Of a stretch of 64,000 nucleotides of DNA, positions 1-8,244 are shown in pieces (position 1 is the first letter of the stretch; each line of letters starts with the position of its first letter). The position numbers were made by a program, and so were the translations under genes. Under the pieces are notes generated by a model. The model was not told where the DNA came from, searched no databases, and saw only the letters and a program-made list of their open reading frames with translations. Source of the stretch: Streptomyces globisporus (GTDB lineage: Bacteria; Actinomycetota; Actinomycetes; Streptomycetales; Streptomycetaceae); assembly GCA_014649555.1 (NCBI GenBank), contig BMTG01000018.1:36778-100777 (forward strand). Direction: 5' to 3'.

Positions 1-12
1 AATGAATTGTAA

Positions 13-485
13 TTATCGCCACAAGGCGAAGTAGGCGTTCCAGGGCTCGATGTCGCGGTGCTCAATGTCGGCGACGTGAGCAGCGCGCAGGCCGGCGAGC
101 ACGCCACGCCCGAGACGAGCCGCTTCGGCCGGGCTCAACGGGACCTGCTCCAGGCGGTCCTGGAGCGAGCCACCGCGGATCAGCTCCATGACGAGCCAGG
201 GGAACTCGACCTCGGAACCGGTGACGATGTGGTAGATCGTCACGACGTTGCGGTGATCGATCCGAGCGGGGCCCGCGCCTCCCTCTGCACCCTCGGACGC
301 AGCGAGGCCGCCGCCTCAGGGTCGTATTCCGCGAGGTTCGGGGCGGGCGGCCGGACCTCCTCGACAGCGACCTCACGGTGGAGCCGGAGGTCGACGGCAC
401 GCCAGACCGTGCCCATACCTCCCCCGCCGAGCCGCTCCACCAACTCGAGCCGGCCGTCGGCGACCCGCAGGAGGTCACCGCCGAC
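13..485 (-). pseudogene. Ser/Thr protein kinase N-lobe remnant, frameshifted
   Basis: Minus-strand reading gives the start of an actinobacterial Hanks-type kinase. A glycine-rich loop (GGGGMGTVWRAVD) lies near 430, followed by REVAVEEVRPP. After a one-base frame change near 265-270 it continues IDHRNVVTIYHIV, PWLVMELIRGGSL and EHRDIEP. It stops at the start of the catalytic loop, so the C-lobe is missing. The two lysines expected in AVK and HRDxKP both read Glu here, which would destroy activity even without the frameshift. It is therefore a dead remnant. The right boundary is only where similarity begins; no start codon is convincing. Confidence 0.6.
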
Positions 486-497
486 CAAACTGCGGGC

Positions 498-626
498 ATG
501 CCCGCAGTGTTGGCCTCGGCGGTTCGTGAACTGGTCGCGGAAACCGACAACCGCCTCGCCGACGAACTTCTGGCGCACGGAAGCCTCGACTGGCTGCGGG
601 CAGCCTTGGGCGAGGGCAAGGCGTAG
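498..626 (+). pseudogene. Possible 3' fragment of an unknown gene
   Basis: Forty-two codons with normal Streptomyces codon bias read through to a stop, including RELVAETDNRLADELLAHGS and DWLRAALGEGKA. The segment begins where the opposite-strand kinase homology ends, so it looks like the tail of another gene brought next to the kinase remnant by a rearrangement. No family was recognised, and it may be a chance frame. Confidence 0.25.
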
Positions 627-981
627 AACCCCGAAGCTCGGGGTCCGGGCCGCGAGACCCGGGCTTCGCTGACGGGGCAGGTCACTCTTCCGGGGGTACG
701 TGAACGGGGCTCCGGCCCGAAGCTCGGGTCCCGGGATTCGGGTGTCGGGATGCGGGACCCGGGGTTCGAGCGCCTTCTTTAACCGGGCGGTAGAAAAGGG
801 TTGTTGGGAAAACCTGCCCCACCTCCCCACCTCGTCATGGCCAGCCAGTATGACTAATCGTGACAGCTTGCGGCGCAGCGTAATCGCCGCTTACGGTGCG
901 AGAACCAAACGACCCCGACGCGGTGTTGTCGCACCAGGCCGGGGTCTCACCGCAAGATCGAAACCCTAGAAAGACGATCCC
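627..981. other. Intergenic, no gene seen
   Basis: About 355 bases hold no convincing coding frame. The first 150 bases carry several short G/C-rich near-repeats (GAAGCTCGGG, CCCGGGCTTC and variants) that can pair as imperfect hairpins around 630-662 and 718-770. This may be leftover terminator or rearrangement debris. Confidence 0.4.
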
Positions 982-2001
982 GTGGCTACACAGCACCATA
1001 GCTCCGCACTGCCCGCCCCCGCAGTCCCCGCCGCGTACCCGATGGCCAAGCTCGGCTACGGGAAACGCTCCGCACCCGGCCAACAGGCGAGAACCCGGCA
1101 CGACTTCGCCTTGCTGCCGACCCGTGAACGCTACGTCGCCTGGTTCGTCGACCACCTCCCCGACGGCGCCGCCATGAGTGTGAAGCAGCTCGCCAAACAG
1201 CTCCCGCTCTACGGGCAGCAGGCCATCTCCACCGCCCTCAAGGCCTTGTCCGTCGCCGGGCACCTCCGGCGTGTCCGGTGCGCTGTCGGCGCGGGCGACG
1301 AAACCCGCTGGGTCTTCCGCACCTTCTGGTCCCGCATCGCCCGCGACAACGAGTGGTGGACCACCTACCTCGCCACCGAAACCGCCGCCAAGACCGCAAC
1401 ACCCGCAGCGCCTGTGGAGCCCCCGGCCCCCACCGCCGTACCACCCCAGCGCACTCCACCCCGGCCGACGGACACCGAACCTTCGCCGCCCGCCCGGGAG
1501 TCGATCTCCGCAGGGCACACCGGGACCACCGGGGACACTGCCCCCTCCCCCGCCTACCTCGCCCTCGCCCGCCTCGGCCGCAACGACCACCGCCTGGGCC
1601 TATCCGCCCACGACTGCACCACCCTCGAACCCCTCGCAGCCCAATGGCTCGACCGAGGCGTCACCACCGACTACCTCACCAACGCCCTCACCGCAGGACT
1701 CCCCGCCCAGATCGACTCCCCCACCGGACTCCTCCGCCGCCACCTCATCGACAAACTGCCCCCACGCCTGCCGGCCACCCCAAGCACCCCAACCGACACC
1801 CCGGCCCCCACCCGACGCCTCCTCGTCGAATGCACCGACTGCGGCCGCCCCGGCCCACCCGAAGCCCTCCCCGACGGCCTCTGCCACCCCTGCCACCAGA
1901 CCCACACCACCCACGGCAACACCACCCCGCCCGACCCCACTGAACTCGCCTCCGTCAAAGCCCATATGGCCAACCTCCGCACCCTCCTCAAACCCGTCTG
2001 A
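982..2001 (+). CDS. Winged-helix (MarR-like) DNA-binding protein with C-terminal Cys cluster
   Basis: This 339-residue protein has a helix-turn-helix region near residues 62-100 (MSVKQLAKQLPLYGQQAIS then ALKALSVAGHLRRV), of the type seen in many Streptomyces helix-turn-helix proteins often encoded in accessory regions. Residues about 140-200 are a long Pro/Thr/Ala linker. The C-terminus has two CxxC pairs (ECTDCGRP and LCHPCHQ, about residues 283-305) that look like a zinc ribbon. The GTG at 982 is preceded by GAAAGA. The zinc site and DNA binding are inferred from motifs; the target is unknown. It lies alone between the kinase remnant and a possible IS scar. Confidence 0.7.
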   Translation: MATQHHSSALPAPAVPAAYPMAKLGYGKRSAPGQQARTRHDFALLPTRERYVAWFVDHLPDGAAMSVKQLAKQLPLYGQQAISTALKALSVAGHLRRVRCAVGAGDETRWVFRTFWSRIARDNEWWTTYLATETAAKTATPAAPVEPPAPTAVPPQRTPPRPTDTEPSPPARESISAGHTGTTGDTAPSPAYLALARLGRNDHRLGLSAHDCTTLEPLAAQWLDRGVTTDYLTNALTAGLPAQIDSPTGLLRRHLIDKLPPRLPATPSTPTDTPAPTRRLLVECTDCGRPGPPEALPDGLCHPCHQTHTTHGNTTPPDPTELASVKAHMANLRTLLKPV

Positions 2002-2313
2002 AGGCTGTCCCGTAAACGATCTCCGCCTCAGGAGCGTCGGGGGTCGTCAGGCGTGTACCCGGCCTCTTCATCCAGTCGTGACCGGCTGAGAAATGTGGTT
2101 GCGGTGAATAAGGCGTACGCGGCAGTACTTCCGCATGAGTAGAGGCGCAGAGGTCATCGTGCTCGCCCGCTGGGCGGACGAGGTGATGAAACCGTTGGCC
2201 GAGGACGACCCGGAGCGGACGTGGGGAGGCCGCTTCGCACCCGTTCACCCTGGTAGAGATATCGCCGCCCACGCGGAGGTCTCCGGAGCTTTGGTCATAG
2301 GTAGGGTCCGGGG
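2002..2313. other. Intergenic with possible insertion-sequence scar
   Basis: About 310 bases without a convincing gene. Directly after the preceding stop the sequence reads AAGGCTGTCCCGTAAACGAT, which resembles the terminal repeats of IS5-type Streptomyces elements (GGCTGTCCCGTAA...). No transposase remains. A short plus-strand frame at 2135-2359 (74 codons) has mixed codon quality and overlaps the next gene's start, so it was not called. Confidence 0.3.
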
Positions 2314-3300
2314 ATGTCGAATCAGTCAGTTGCGGCGGGAGTCGGTCTCGCCGGTGTGATGGCGCACTGCGGTGGAAATCCGGTGGGCGCCGTGGAGCTT
2401 CTGGTGGGGGCGATAGCCTCCGCGCCGACGGCTCCGGAGCCCTATGCGGCCCTCGCGGAGCTGTGGCAGGGCCGACGTTCGGACGGCCTGAAGGAGAGTC
2501 TCGAAGAGGAGGGCTCCTTGAGTGCTGTGCTGGCGCAGGCGTACTTCCTGTTCCTCGACGGGGACATGGACGACGCGGTGATGGCCCTCGGTTCGGTCAC
2601 GGGTGTGCGGCCCGACGTCGCGTGGGGTGCCGCACCCTGGTTCGGCGATGCGCGGTTCCTCGGTGCGGTGAGTGCCGCGGCGCTGGCCGAGGCGTGTCTG
2701 CGGACGTTGGACTACGGCCACGACCTGGACACCGACGCGATGCGGGAGCGGTTCGCGCCCTGGTTCCATGCCCTCGACGTGGTGTCCGAGCGGGACCCCG
2801 TGCCGGAATCGCTGGCCGCCATGGCCCGGCTCCCCCGGGCCTGCGGTCGGCACGAACTGTCCTTCGCTCTGTGCGACCGCGCCGATGCTGTCGATCGGGT
2901 CATGTGGACGGCCCTCGCGCGAGCGGCCACCTGGCGCGTGATGGGCGACCTGGACCAGGCTGCGGCGGCCTTCGAAGGTGCCCTGCTCCTGGAGCCTGCC
3001 AACTGGTCCCTCTATCTGGACCTGGCGGATGTACGTGCCGAGCAGGGCGACTTCGCCGCAGCCGCGAGCCTCGTCCGGCAAGGCCTGGACCACGAACCTC
3101 ACGAAGTGACCCTGCGCTCGGCGAGCGCCGCCTACCGGACCCGCCTGTCCGGCTCGGCCGACGACCTGAAGGATCTGATCACCCTGGCACCCGAGCTCGC
3201 CGACACCGCCTACCGGAACCTGCTGATCGACTACGCGTGTGCGGGGTCGCAGCTCCCTCCGGGACTGGTCGCCGAGGCCCACCGGATCCGCCGAAGCTGA
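2314..3300 (+). CDS. TPR-repeat protein
   Basis: A 328-residue soluble, Ala/Leu-rich helical protein. It shows repeated helix pairs of tetratricopeptide type, for example WRVMGDLDQAAAAFEGALLL followed by EPANWSLYLDLADVRAEQGD and FAAAASLVRQGLDHEP near residues 205-270. It has no signal peptide and no enzymatic motif. TPR proteins serve as protein-interaction scaffolds; no partner is evident here, since the neighbour downstream is convergent. The start is ATG 2314 after GGGG. Confidence 0.7.
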   Translation: MSNQSVAAGVGLAGVMAHCGGNPVGAVELLVGAIASAPTAPEPYAALAELWQGRRSDGLKESLEEEGSLSAVLAQAYFLFLDGDMDDAVMALGSVTGVRPDVAWGAAPWFGDARFLGAVSAAALAEACLRTLDYGHDLDTDAMRERFAPWFHALDVVSERDPVPESLAAMARLPRACGRHELSFALCDRADAVDRVMWTALARAATWRVMGDLDQAAAAFEGALLLEPANWSLYLDLADVRAEQGDFAAAASLVRQGLDHEPHEVTLRSASAAYRTRLSGSADDLKDLITLAPELADTAYRNLLIDYACAGSQLPPGLVAEAHRIRRS

Positions 3301-3389
3301 ACGGGACTCTCGCGCGGGTCGTCGTCAGGACGGCCGGCTCCGTCGCCCGGGGGCACACCAGGGATGAGGCCATCACACCCGCACGACGG

Positions 3390-4349
3390 TCACACCAGCC
3401 GGATCACCTGCTTGCCCCGCACCCCGCCCGCCTCCAGCGCGCGGTGGGCGGCGGCGATGTCCGCCAGCGGATGGACCGTGTCGACGACGGGCCGCAGGTC
3501 GCCGCGCTCCACGTAGGCGGTCAGTTCGGCGAACAGGTCGTGCTTCGGGTTGCCGCTGAAGAAGCGGACCCGCTGACGGCCGTGCACGGCCGAGCCCAGG
3601 AGATAGCCGATGCTCCGGACCGGATGGTCGATGTCGAAGGCGATGGAGACCAGTCGTCCGCCGGGGGCCAGCCGCGTTCGCAGCAGGCGGTGCTCGGTGC
3701 CGACGGTGTCCATGATGACGTCGTAGCGGTCCAGTTCGGCCAGGGGCGTGGTCCGGTGGTCCAGTACCTCGTCCGCACCCAACTCCCGTACGAAGTCGGA
3801 GTTCTTCACGCTCGCGAGGCCGGTGACGTGGGCCCCGAGTGCCTTGCCGAGCTGGACGGCGACACTGCCGACGCCGCCGGACGCCCCGCGGACGAGCAGG
3901 CGCTCGCCCGCCCGGAGTCCGGCCTTGTCGCGCAGGGCGGTGAGGGACGTGGTGCCCCCGGCGGGCAGCGAGGCAGCCTCGGTCAGGGTGACGTTCTCGG
4001 GGGCGTACGCGATCTGGCGGGGCCGGACCGAGACGTACTCCGCCGCGCTGCCGAAGGAGGAGCGCCCCAGAATGCCCCACACCCGGTCGCCGGTCCGCAG
4101 CCCGGTGACCGAGGCGTCCACCTCGGCGACTTCACCGGCGAAGTCGAGCCCGGTCCGCTGCGGGAAGCGCCGGCCGGTGACCACGCGGACTTTCCCGGCA
4201 CGCCCGTACAGCTCCCCGCCGTTGACGCTCGCCGCATGAACCCGGACGAGCACCTCGCCCGGCTTGCGGACCGGTACCGGGACCCGGCCCTCGTAGAGGA
4301 CCTCGGGCGGCCCGTAGCTGTCGTGGAGCGCGGCGCGCATGTCGTTCAC
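3390..4349 (-). CDS. MDR-family NAD(P)-dependent quinone oxidoreductase / zinc-free alcohol dehydrogenase
   Basis: About 319 residues of the medium-chain dehydrogenase/reductase superfamily. The N-terminal GroES-like fold (MRAALHDSYGPPEVLY) is followed by the Rossmann motif VRGASGGVGSVAVQL near residue 155 and the typical C-terminal PLADIAAAHRALEAGGVRGK. The zinc-binding cysteines and GHE motif of classical alcohol dehydrogenases are absent, which points to a quinone-oxidoreductase-like or enoyl-reductase-like member. Start: GTG 4349 has AGGA nine bases upstream; ATG 4340 is the alternative. It is divergent from a TetR gene, with a palindrome between them, so it is a likely target of that regulator. 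Substrate unknown. Confidence 0.85.
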   Translation of the reverse strand: MNDMRAALHDSYGPPEVLYEGRVPVPVRKPGEVLVRVHAASVNGGELYGRAGKVRVVTGRRFPQRTGLDFAGEVAEVDASVTGLRTGDRVWGILGRSSFGSAAEYVSVRPRQIAYAPENVTLTEAASLPAGGTTSLTALRDKAGLRAGERLLVRGASGGVGSVAVQLGKALGAHVTGLASVKNSDFVRELGADEVLDHRTTPLAELDRYDVIMDTVGTEHRLLRTRLAPGGRLVSIAFDIDHPVRSIGYLLGSAVHGRQRVRFFSGNPKHDLFAELTAYVERGDLRPVVDTVHPLADIAAAHRALEAGGVRGKQVIRLV

Positions 4350-4438
4350 GGCGGGGGGTCCTGTCTGTTCCGTCGATGTCGATACGGGGTGAGTGCTGCT
4401 TCCGATCCACGGTAGGCCGGTAAACGGACGATCCCTTC

Positions 4439-4454
4439 CACTTAGCCTAAAGTG
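4439..4454. promoter_or_regulatory. Candidate TetR operator
   Basis: CACTTAGCCTAAAGTG has perfect 5-bp inverted arms (CACTT/AAGTG). It lies in the 110-bp divergent region, 6 bases before the ATG of the TetR gene at 4461. Autoregulation and control of the divergent oxidoreductase are inferred from this position. Confidence 0.45.
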
Positions 4455-4460
4455 AGAGAC

Positions 4461-5132
4461 ATGCCTGCTCAGCCCTCTCACACCCCGACCCCGGCCACCC
4501 CGGACCCCGGCCCCGAGGCCCTGCGGGCGGACGCCCGGGAGAACCGGGAGCGGATCCTGCGGGCCGCCCGCGAGGCGTACGCGCTGCACGGCATCGACGT
4601 ACCCATCAGCGCCATCGCACGGAGGGCCGGCGTCGGCGTCGCCACCCTCTACCGCCGCTTCCCCACCCGTACCTCACTGATCACCGAGGCGTTCACCGAG
4701 CAGCTCACCGAATGCGCGGGCGCGCTGGACGAGGCTCTGGAGGACCCGGACCCGTGGCGCGGCTTCTGCACGGTGGTCCGGAAGGTGTGCGCGATGCAGG
4801 CCGCCGATCGGGGATTCACGCACGCGTTCCTGGCCCGGTTCCCGGGTGACACGGCGTACGCCGGGGAGCTCGACCGGGCGGAGGAGGGGCTGGCCCTGCT
4901 GGTCCGGCGGGCGAAGGAGGCGGGCGCACTGCGCCCGGACTTCGACGTCTCGGACGTGGTGCTGGCCCTGCTGGCCAACAACGGCGTGGCGAAAGGGGCG
5001 GGCCCGGAGTCCGCCGCGGCGTCCCGACGCCTGGTGGGCTACCTGCTGGAGTCGTTCCGGGCCGGCCCCGCCACCGGCCCGCTCCCGCCGCCCGCGGAGC
5101 TGGAGTTGGACCGGTTGGGCGGGACGGGGTGA
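4461..5132 (+). CDS. TetR/AcrR-family transcriptional regulator
   Basis: 223 residues. The N-terminal TetR helix-turn-helix is clear: ENRERILRAAREAYALHG, then ISAIARRAGVGVATLYRRFP about residues 22-68. The C-terminal ligand domain is all-helical (DRGFTHAFLARFPGD and onward), as in SbtR-like TetR proteins that partner with oxidoreductases. Start ATG 4461 is used; GTG 4452 would lie inside the operator-like palindrome. It is divergent from the MDR oxidoreductase and probably represses it and itself. The ligand cannot be read from the sequence. Confidence 0.85.
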   Translation: MPAQPSHTPTPATPDPGPEALRADARENRERILRAAREAYALHGIDVPISAIARRAGVGVATLYRRFPTRTSLITEAFTEQLTECAGALDEALEDPDPWRGFCTVVRKVCAMQAADRGFTHAFLARFPGDTAYAGELDRAEEGLALLVRRAKEAGALRPDFDVSDVVLALLANNGVAKGAGPESAAASRRLVGYLLESFRAGPATGPLPPPAELELDRLGGTG

Positions 5133-5213
5133 GGGGGGCGGAGGAGGGGGAGTGTGCGGGCCCGCGCATGCGAGGGGCATCCCGCCCGCAGACCTCCCGG
5201 CTCGCCCCCTGAC

Positions 5214-5660
5214 TCAGGCGAGGGCCGTGACCAGCGAGGCGAAGGCGGCGATGAGGATGGCCACGCGGGCGTAGTGGTAGCGGTCCCAGCGGTTCATCTG
5301 CTCCTTCCAGTCCTCGGGCCGGTTCTCCGGGGTCCACGTCTTGCCCCGGTTGTTGATCGGGACGAGCAGCAGGAGCGACATGACCACGCTGAGGAGCAGC
5401 AGCCCACCCGCGGCGACGACCAGGCCGACACCTCCCTCCCCCCAACCGGCCACGGCCCAGATCGCGCTCAGGACGAGCGAGCCGATGTACCAGAACGGCA
5501 TCAGCGCCCCCAGCATCCGGCCCCCGTGGCTTCGGCCGAGCTGCGCGCTGTCGTCGGGGAGCGCGTCGAGGATCCGGTTGATGACGAAGGCGACGGAGAA
5601 CTCCACCCCCACCAGCAGTCCGACGATCACGGTGGTGACGATCTCAAGTGCGTCGAGCAT
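5214..5660 (-). CDS. DUF1772-family membrane protein
   Basis: 148 residues with about four membrane segments: residues 5-25 (IVTTVIVGLLVGVEFSVAF), 50-72, 80-103 and 130-148. The soluble linker PINNRGKTWTPENRPEDWKE carries the conserved N-R-x-W of the DUF1772 / anthrone-oxygenase-like family. Most members have no assigned role; some act on polyketide anthrones. It is divergent from a TetR gene, with two near-identical CTAGCGGYGCTAG palindromes between, so it is very likely that regulator's target. No polyketide genes are adjacent. Confidence 0.75.
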   Translation of the reverse strand: MLDALEIVTTVIVGLLVGVEFSVAFVINRILDALPDDSAQLGRSHGGRMLGALMPFWYIGSLVLSAIWAVAGWGEGGVGLVVAAGGLLLLSVVMSLLLLVPINNRGKTWTPENRPEDWKEQMNRWDRYHYARVAILIAAFASLVTALA

Positions 5661-5678
5661 GATGACCCCTCCTGAAAT

Positions 5679-5691
5679 CTAGCGGCGCTAG
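5679..5691. promoter_or_regulatory. TetR operator candidate, copy 1
   Basis: CTAGCGGCGCTAG is a perfect 13-bp palindrome (CTAGCG-G-CGCTAG), placed 19 bases upstream of the DUF1772 start codon on its strand. Confidence 0.6.
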
Positions 5692-5729
5692 AGGATGGGG
5701 CAACGCTAGCTCTACTGCCGCTCGATTGT

Positions 5730-5742
5730 CTAGCGGTGCTAG
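5730..5742. promoter_or_regulatory. TetR operator candidate, copy 2
   Basis: CTAGCGGTGCTAG differs from copy 1 at one base and lies 9 bases before the ATG of the TetR gene at 5752. A related half-site (CGCTAGC) lies between the two at about 5704. The pair across a divergent promoter suggests joint repression of both genes. Confidence 0.6.
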
Positions 5743-5751
5743 AATCGATCC

Positions 5752-6330
5752 ATGTCGGTACAGGAACGCAAGGAACGGGAACGGGCGAGCCGCGAGCGCC
5801 TCATCGTGGCGACGGCCCGCGAACTCGCCGAGCAGCAGGGCTGGGACGCGGTCACCACGCGCCGGCTCGCCGAGCGCATCGAATACAGCCAGCCCGTCCT
5901 CTACAGCCACTTCCGCGGCAAGCGCGAGATCATCGGCGCCGTCGCCCTCGAAGGCGCCGCCGAGATGGCCGCGGTGCTGCGGGCCGCCGCCTCCGGCGCG
6001 GACGGCCGCCGCGCCCGGGTCGCCGCCCTCGCCCACGCCTACCTGGAGTTCGCCGAGCGGAACCCGGCGGTCTACGACGCCCTGTTCCAGCTCGACGGCG
6101 GGCTGGCCTTCGCGCAGGAGGACACCCCGGAGCCGCTGAAGGACGCCTTCGCCGCGCTGCTGGAGACGCTCGGCGAGGTCGCCGGGGAAGGCGTACACCC
6201 GGCGCTGTTCACCGAGCTCTTCTGGTCCGCCCTGCACGGGCTGGCCACCCTGACCCGGGCGGGGCGGCTCCTGCCGGAGGGCGCCGAGCAGCGGCTGGAT
6301 CTCCTGGTGGAGCGGCTCGCCGTGCTCTGA
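5752..6330 (+). CDS. TetR-family transcriptional regulator
   Basis: 192 residues. HTH region: SRERLIVATARELAEQQG, then VTTRRLAERIEYSQPVLYSH, about residues 12-55. The C-terminal part (RVAALAHAYLEFAERNPAVY, then ALFTELFWSALHGLATLTR) is of the TetR_C_13/WHG type common beside small membrane proteins. Two CTAGCGGYGCTAG palindromes flank its promoter, so it probably represses itself and the divergent DUF1772 gene. It ends convergently with a membrane glycosyltransferase, separated by a hairpin. Confidence 0.85.
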   Translation: MSVQERKERERASRERLIVATARELAEQQGWDAVTTRRLAERIEYSQPVLYSHFRGKREIIGAVALEGAAEMAAVLRAAASGADGRRARVAALAHAYLEFAERNPAVYDALFQLDGGLAFAQEDTPEPLKDAFAALLETLGEVAGEGVHPALFTELFWSALHGLATLTRAGRLLPEGAEQRLDLLVERLAVL

Positions 6331-6368
6331 CACGTACACGTGCTCCCGCTGCCCGCCACGCCTCGACA

Positions 6369-6392
6369 GGGACCGGTCGGGAAACCGGTCCC
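6369..6392. terminator. Bidirectional hairpin between convergent genes
   Basis: GGGACCGGT-CGGGAA-ACCGGTCCC is a perfect 9-bp stem with a 6-base loop, located between the stops of the TetR gene (6330) and the PIG-V-like gene (6400). It lacks a T tract, as is common in Streptomyces. Confidence 0.6.
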
Positions 6393-6399
6393 CACCTCC

Positions 6400-7629
6400 T
6401 CACCCCGCCCATCTCCCCGTCAGGAACGTCAGCGCGACGAGCGTCGTCACCGGCGCCGCCAAGCACAGGTACACCGTCCTGAACCACGGCCGACGCAGGC
6501 TCAGCGCCGCCAGGCCGATCCACAGCGGCCACCACAGCAGCGTCGCGCGCGGGACGGACGTGTACCAGTACGAGGTTCCCAACGCCCACAGGCTCAGGGC
6601 CACGTACACCGCTTCCGGCCAGCGGCGGCGGCGCACCAGCCACGCCACCAGGGCCAGACCCACCAGCATCGCCGCCAACTCCGCCTGGAACATGAACGCG
6701 TAGCCGGTCGACTGCGTGCCGCCGAACGCCCCGGTCCAGGTGTTCGCCCACGCCTCCCACGGGGTGTGGAACGTGCGGTACCAACCGCGTTCCTGCGCGT
6801 GCTTCCAGGCCATCCAGTCGCCGGTGTGCGCGTGCAGATACCAGCTGTACGCGGCCGGGGGCAGCGCCGGCAGCAGCGTCCAGCCCGCCGACCGCCAGGT
6901 CCGCGAGCCCCCGCCCGCACGGACGGACAGCAGGAACAGCAGCCCGATCGCCGCCGCGAGGAACAGGCCGCTGACGCGCACCGCCGTCCCCAGCGTCGTC
7001 AGTACGGCGGCGAGCGCCCACCGGTGCTTCATCGCCGCGAGCCAGGCGGGCAGGGCGAACGCGAGGAACAGCGCCTCCGTATAACCCGCCGCCAGGAACA
7101 CCGCGCAGGGCGAGAGCAGGAAGAGGACGACCGTACGGTGACCCGCCCCCTCCTCCGGCAGATACGTCCGCGCGATCCGGGCCAGGGCCAGTACGGCAAC
7201 GGCCCCCGCGACCGACGAGATCAGCAGCCCGGCCGCCGTCCAGTCCGGTACGACCGTGTGCACGGCACGGAGGAGGAAGGGGTAGCCGGGGAAGAACGCC
7301 TCCCGGTTGTCCCAGCTGCTCGTCCACGGGCCCGCGCCCGCCGGGAAGTAGCCGTCGCGCGCTATGTGGAGGTAGTGGTTCGCGTCCCAGTGCTGGAAGG
7401 GCGCCAGGACCGGGGCTGTCTCCCGTACGCCGGACTGCGCGGGAAACAGCCAGCGGGCGAAGTGGGCCGTGATCCAGAGGGATATGCGGGTGAGGAGGTA
7501 GAGCCACAGGACATCGCGATCGGCGGGGCTCAGGCGGAACCGCGCCGCCCGGGGCCCGGGTGCGGCGGGTACCGGGGGACGCACAGGGGACGGCCGCAGC
7601 CCGGGGGAGAGCGTGGACAACGCAGGCAC
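6400..7629 (-). CDS. PIG-V-like integral membrane mannosyl/glycosyltransferase
   Basis: 409 residues with roughly 8-10 hydrophobic segments. The first extracytoplasmic loop has FQHWDANHYLHIARDGYF and REAFFPGYPFLLR, the WD and FPGYP motifs of the PIG-V / GT-C family, which use polyprenyl-phosphate sugars in eukaryotic GPI assembly. Many actinobacteria encode homologues of unknown acceptor. A GTG start at 7629 gives the full length. It stands alone between a TetR gene and the ECF sigma operon; nothing nearby fixes the acceptor. Confidence 0.75.
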   Translation of the reverse strand: MPALSTLSPGLRPSPVRPPVPAAPGPRAARFRLSPADRDVLWLYLLTRISLWITAHFARWLFPAQSGVRETAPVLAPFQHWDANHYLHIARDGYFPAGAGPWTSSWDNREAFFPGYPFLLRAVHTVVPDWTAAGLLISSVAGAVAVLALARIARTYLPEEGAGHRTVVLFLLSPCAVFLAAGYTEALFLAFALPAWLAAMKHRWALAAVLTTLGTAVRVSGLFLAAAIGLLFLLSVRAGGGSRTWRSAGWTLLPALPPAAYSWYLHAHTGDWMAWKHAQERGWYRTFHTPWEAWANTWTGAFGGTQSTGYAFMFQAELAAMLVGLALVAWLVRRRRWPEAVYVALSLWALGTSYWYTSVPRATLLWWPLWIGLAALSLRRPWFRTVYLCLAAPVTTLVALTFLTGRWAG

Positions 7630-7746
7630 CTTTCGGGCACGCCTCGCGGGTACGTCGGGGCGCGCCGGATCGCCCGGGAAGCCGCCGGGGCACGGAAGGG
7701 ATGGGGAGGAAGGGGGAAGTCGCGCGCCTACGTCAGGGCATCGGCT

Positions 7747-8244
7747 TCAGGGCGTCGTTGCGCCCCCGTCAGTCGTCGCCGAAGCCGTCGGTGGCGTCGT
7801 GTTCGTGCTCGTACTCGTACTCGTACTCGTACTCGTCCGTGTGGGTGTGGGCGGTCCGCCCGGCTCGGTGGTCCGGCCCGACGGCCCCTCCGACCCCGCG
7901 CTCCCCGGCATCGTGGTGCTCGGCGACGGCGGCGGGGAGGGCGGCTCCGTGGGCAGGCCCTCCGACGGAGCGGGCGACGGGTAGCTGGGCGACGGGCTCG
8001 TGGCCGGGGCCACCGGCTCCGGCCGCACCGGCAGCAGGCCCACCGCGACCGCGCCGCCCCCGCCGACGACCAGGCACACCCCCACCGCGACCACGGCCAT
8101 CCGGCGTCGCTGGGCGCGCATGCCGCGCCGGGTGATGCCCGACGCGGTCTCCGGGGCGGTCAGGGCCTGCCCGAACTCCCCGGCCTCCCGGAACAGGGAC
8201 CGCAACGGATCCTGCGGCTCCCTCGGGTCCTGCGGTTCAGACAT
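7747..8244 (-). CDS. Single-pass membrane protein with Ser/Thr/Pro-rich tail, partner of the ECF sigma factor
   Basis: 165 residues. A cytoplasmic N-terminus (MSEPQDPREPQDPLRSLFRE) leads to a membrane helix at about residues 48-70 (MAVVAVGVCLVVGGGGAVAV). The extracellular tail is rich in Pro, Ser and Thr and ends in an almost pure Ser-Thr run encoded by hexamer repeats near 7803-7838. The ATG overlaps the sigma gene's stop by 8 bases, so the two are translationally coupled. A membrane anti-sigma or sensor role is inferred from position only; no zinc anti-sigma HxxxCxxC motif is present. Confidence 0.65.
   Translation of the reverse strand: MSEPQDPREPQDPLRSLFREAGEFGQALTAPETASGITRRGMRAQRRRMAVVAVGVCLVVGGGGAVAVGLLPVRPEPVAPATSPSPSYPSPAPSEGLPTEPPSPPPSPSTTMPGSAGSEGPSGRTTEPGGPPTPTRTSTSTSTSTSTNTTPPTASATTDGGATTP
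7800..7838. repeat. Short tandem repeat GTACTC/GTGCTC
   Basis: Four consecutive GTACTC hexamers plus flanking GTGTTC and GTGCTC variants encode a Thr-Ser alternation in the tail of the sigma-linked membrane protein. Changes in copy number would alter tail length in steps of two residues without a frameshift. Confidence 0.7.

Noticed and set aside
2463-4415. A 650-codon plus-strand frame
   Set aside because: It crosses the TPR gene in another frame and the oxidoreductase on the opposite strand; no domain.
7769-8077. Minus-strand frame with an EYEYEYEH tail
   Set aside because: Alternate frame of the hexamer repeat; the Thr-Ser frame has a membrane helix, a proper start and overlap with the sigma gene.
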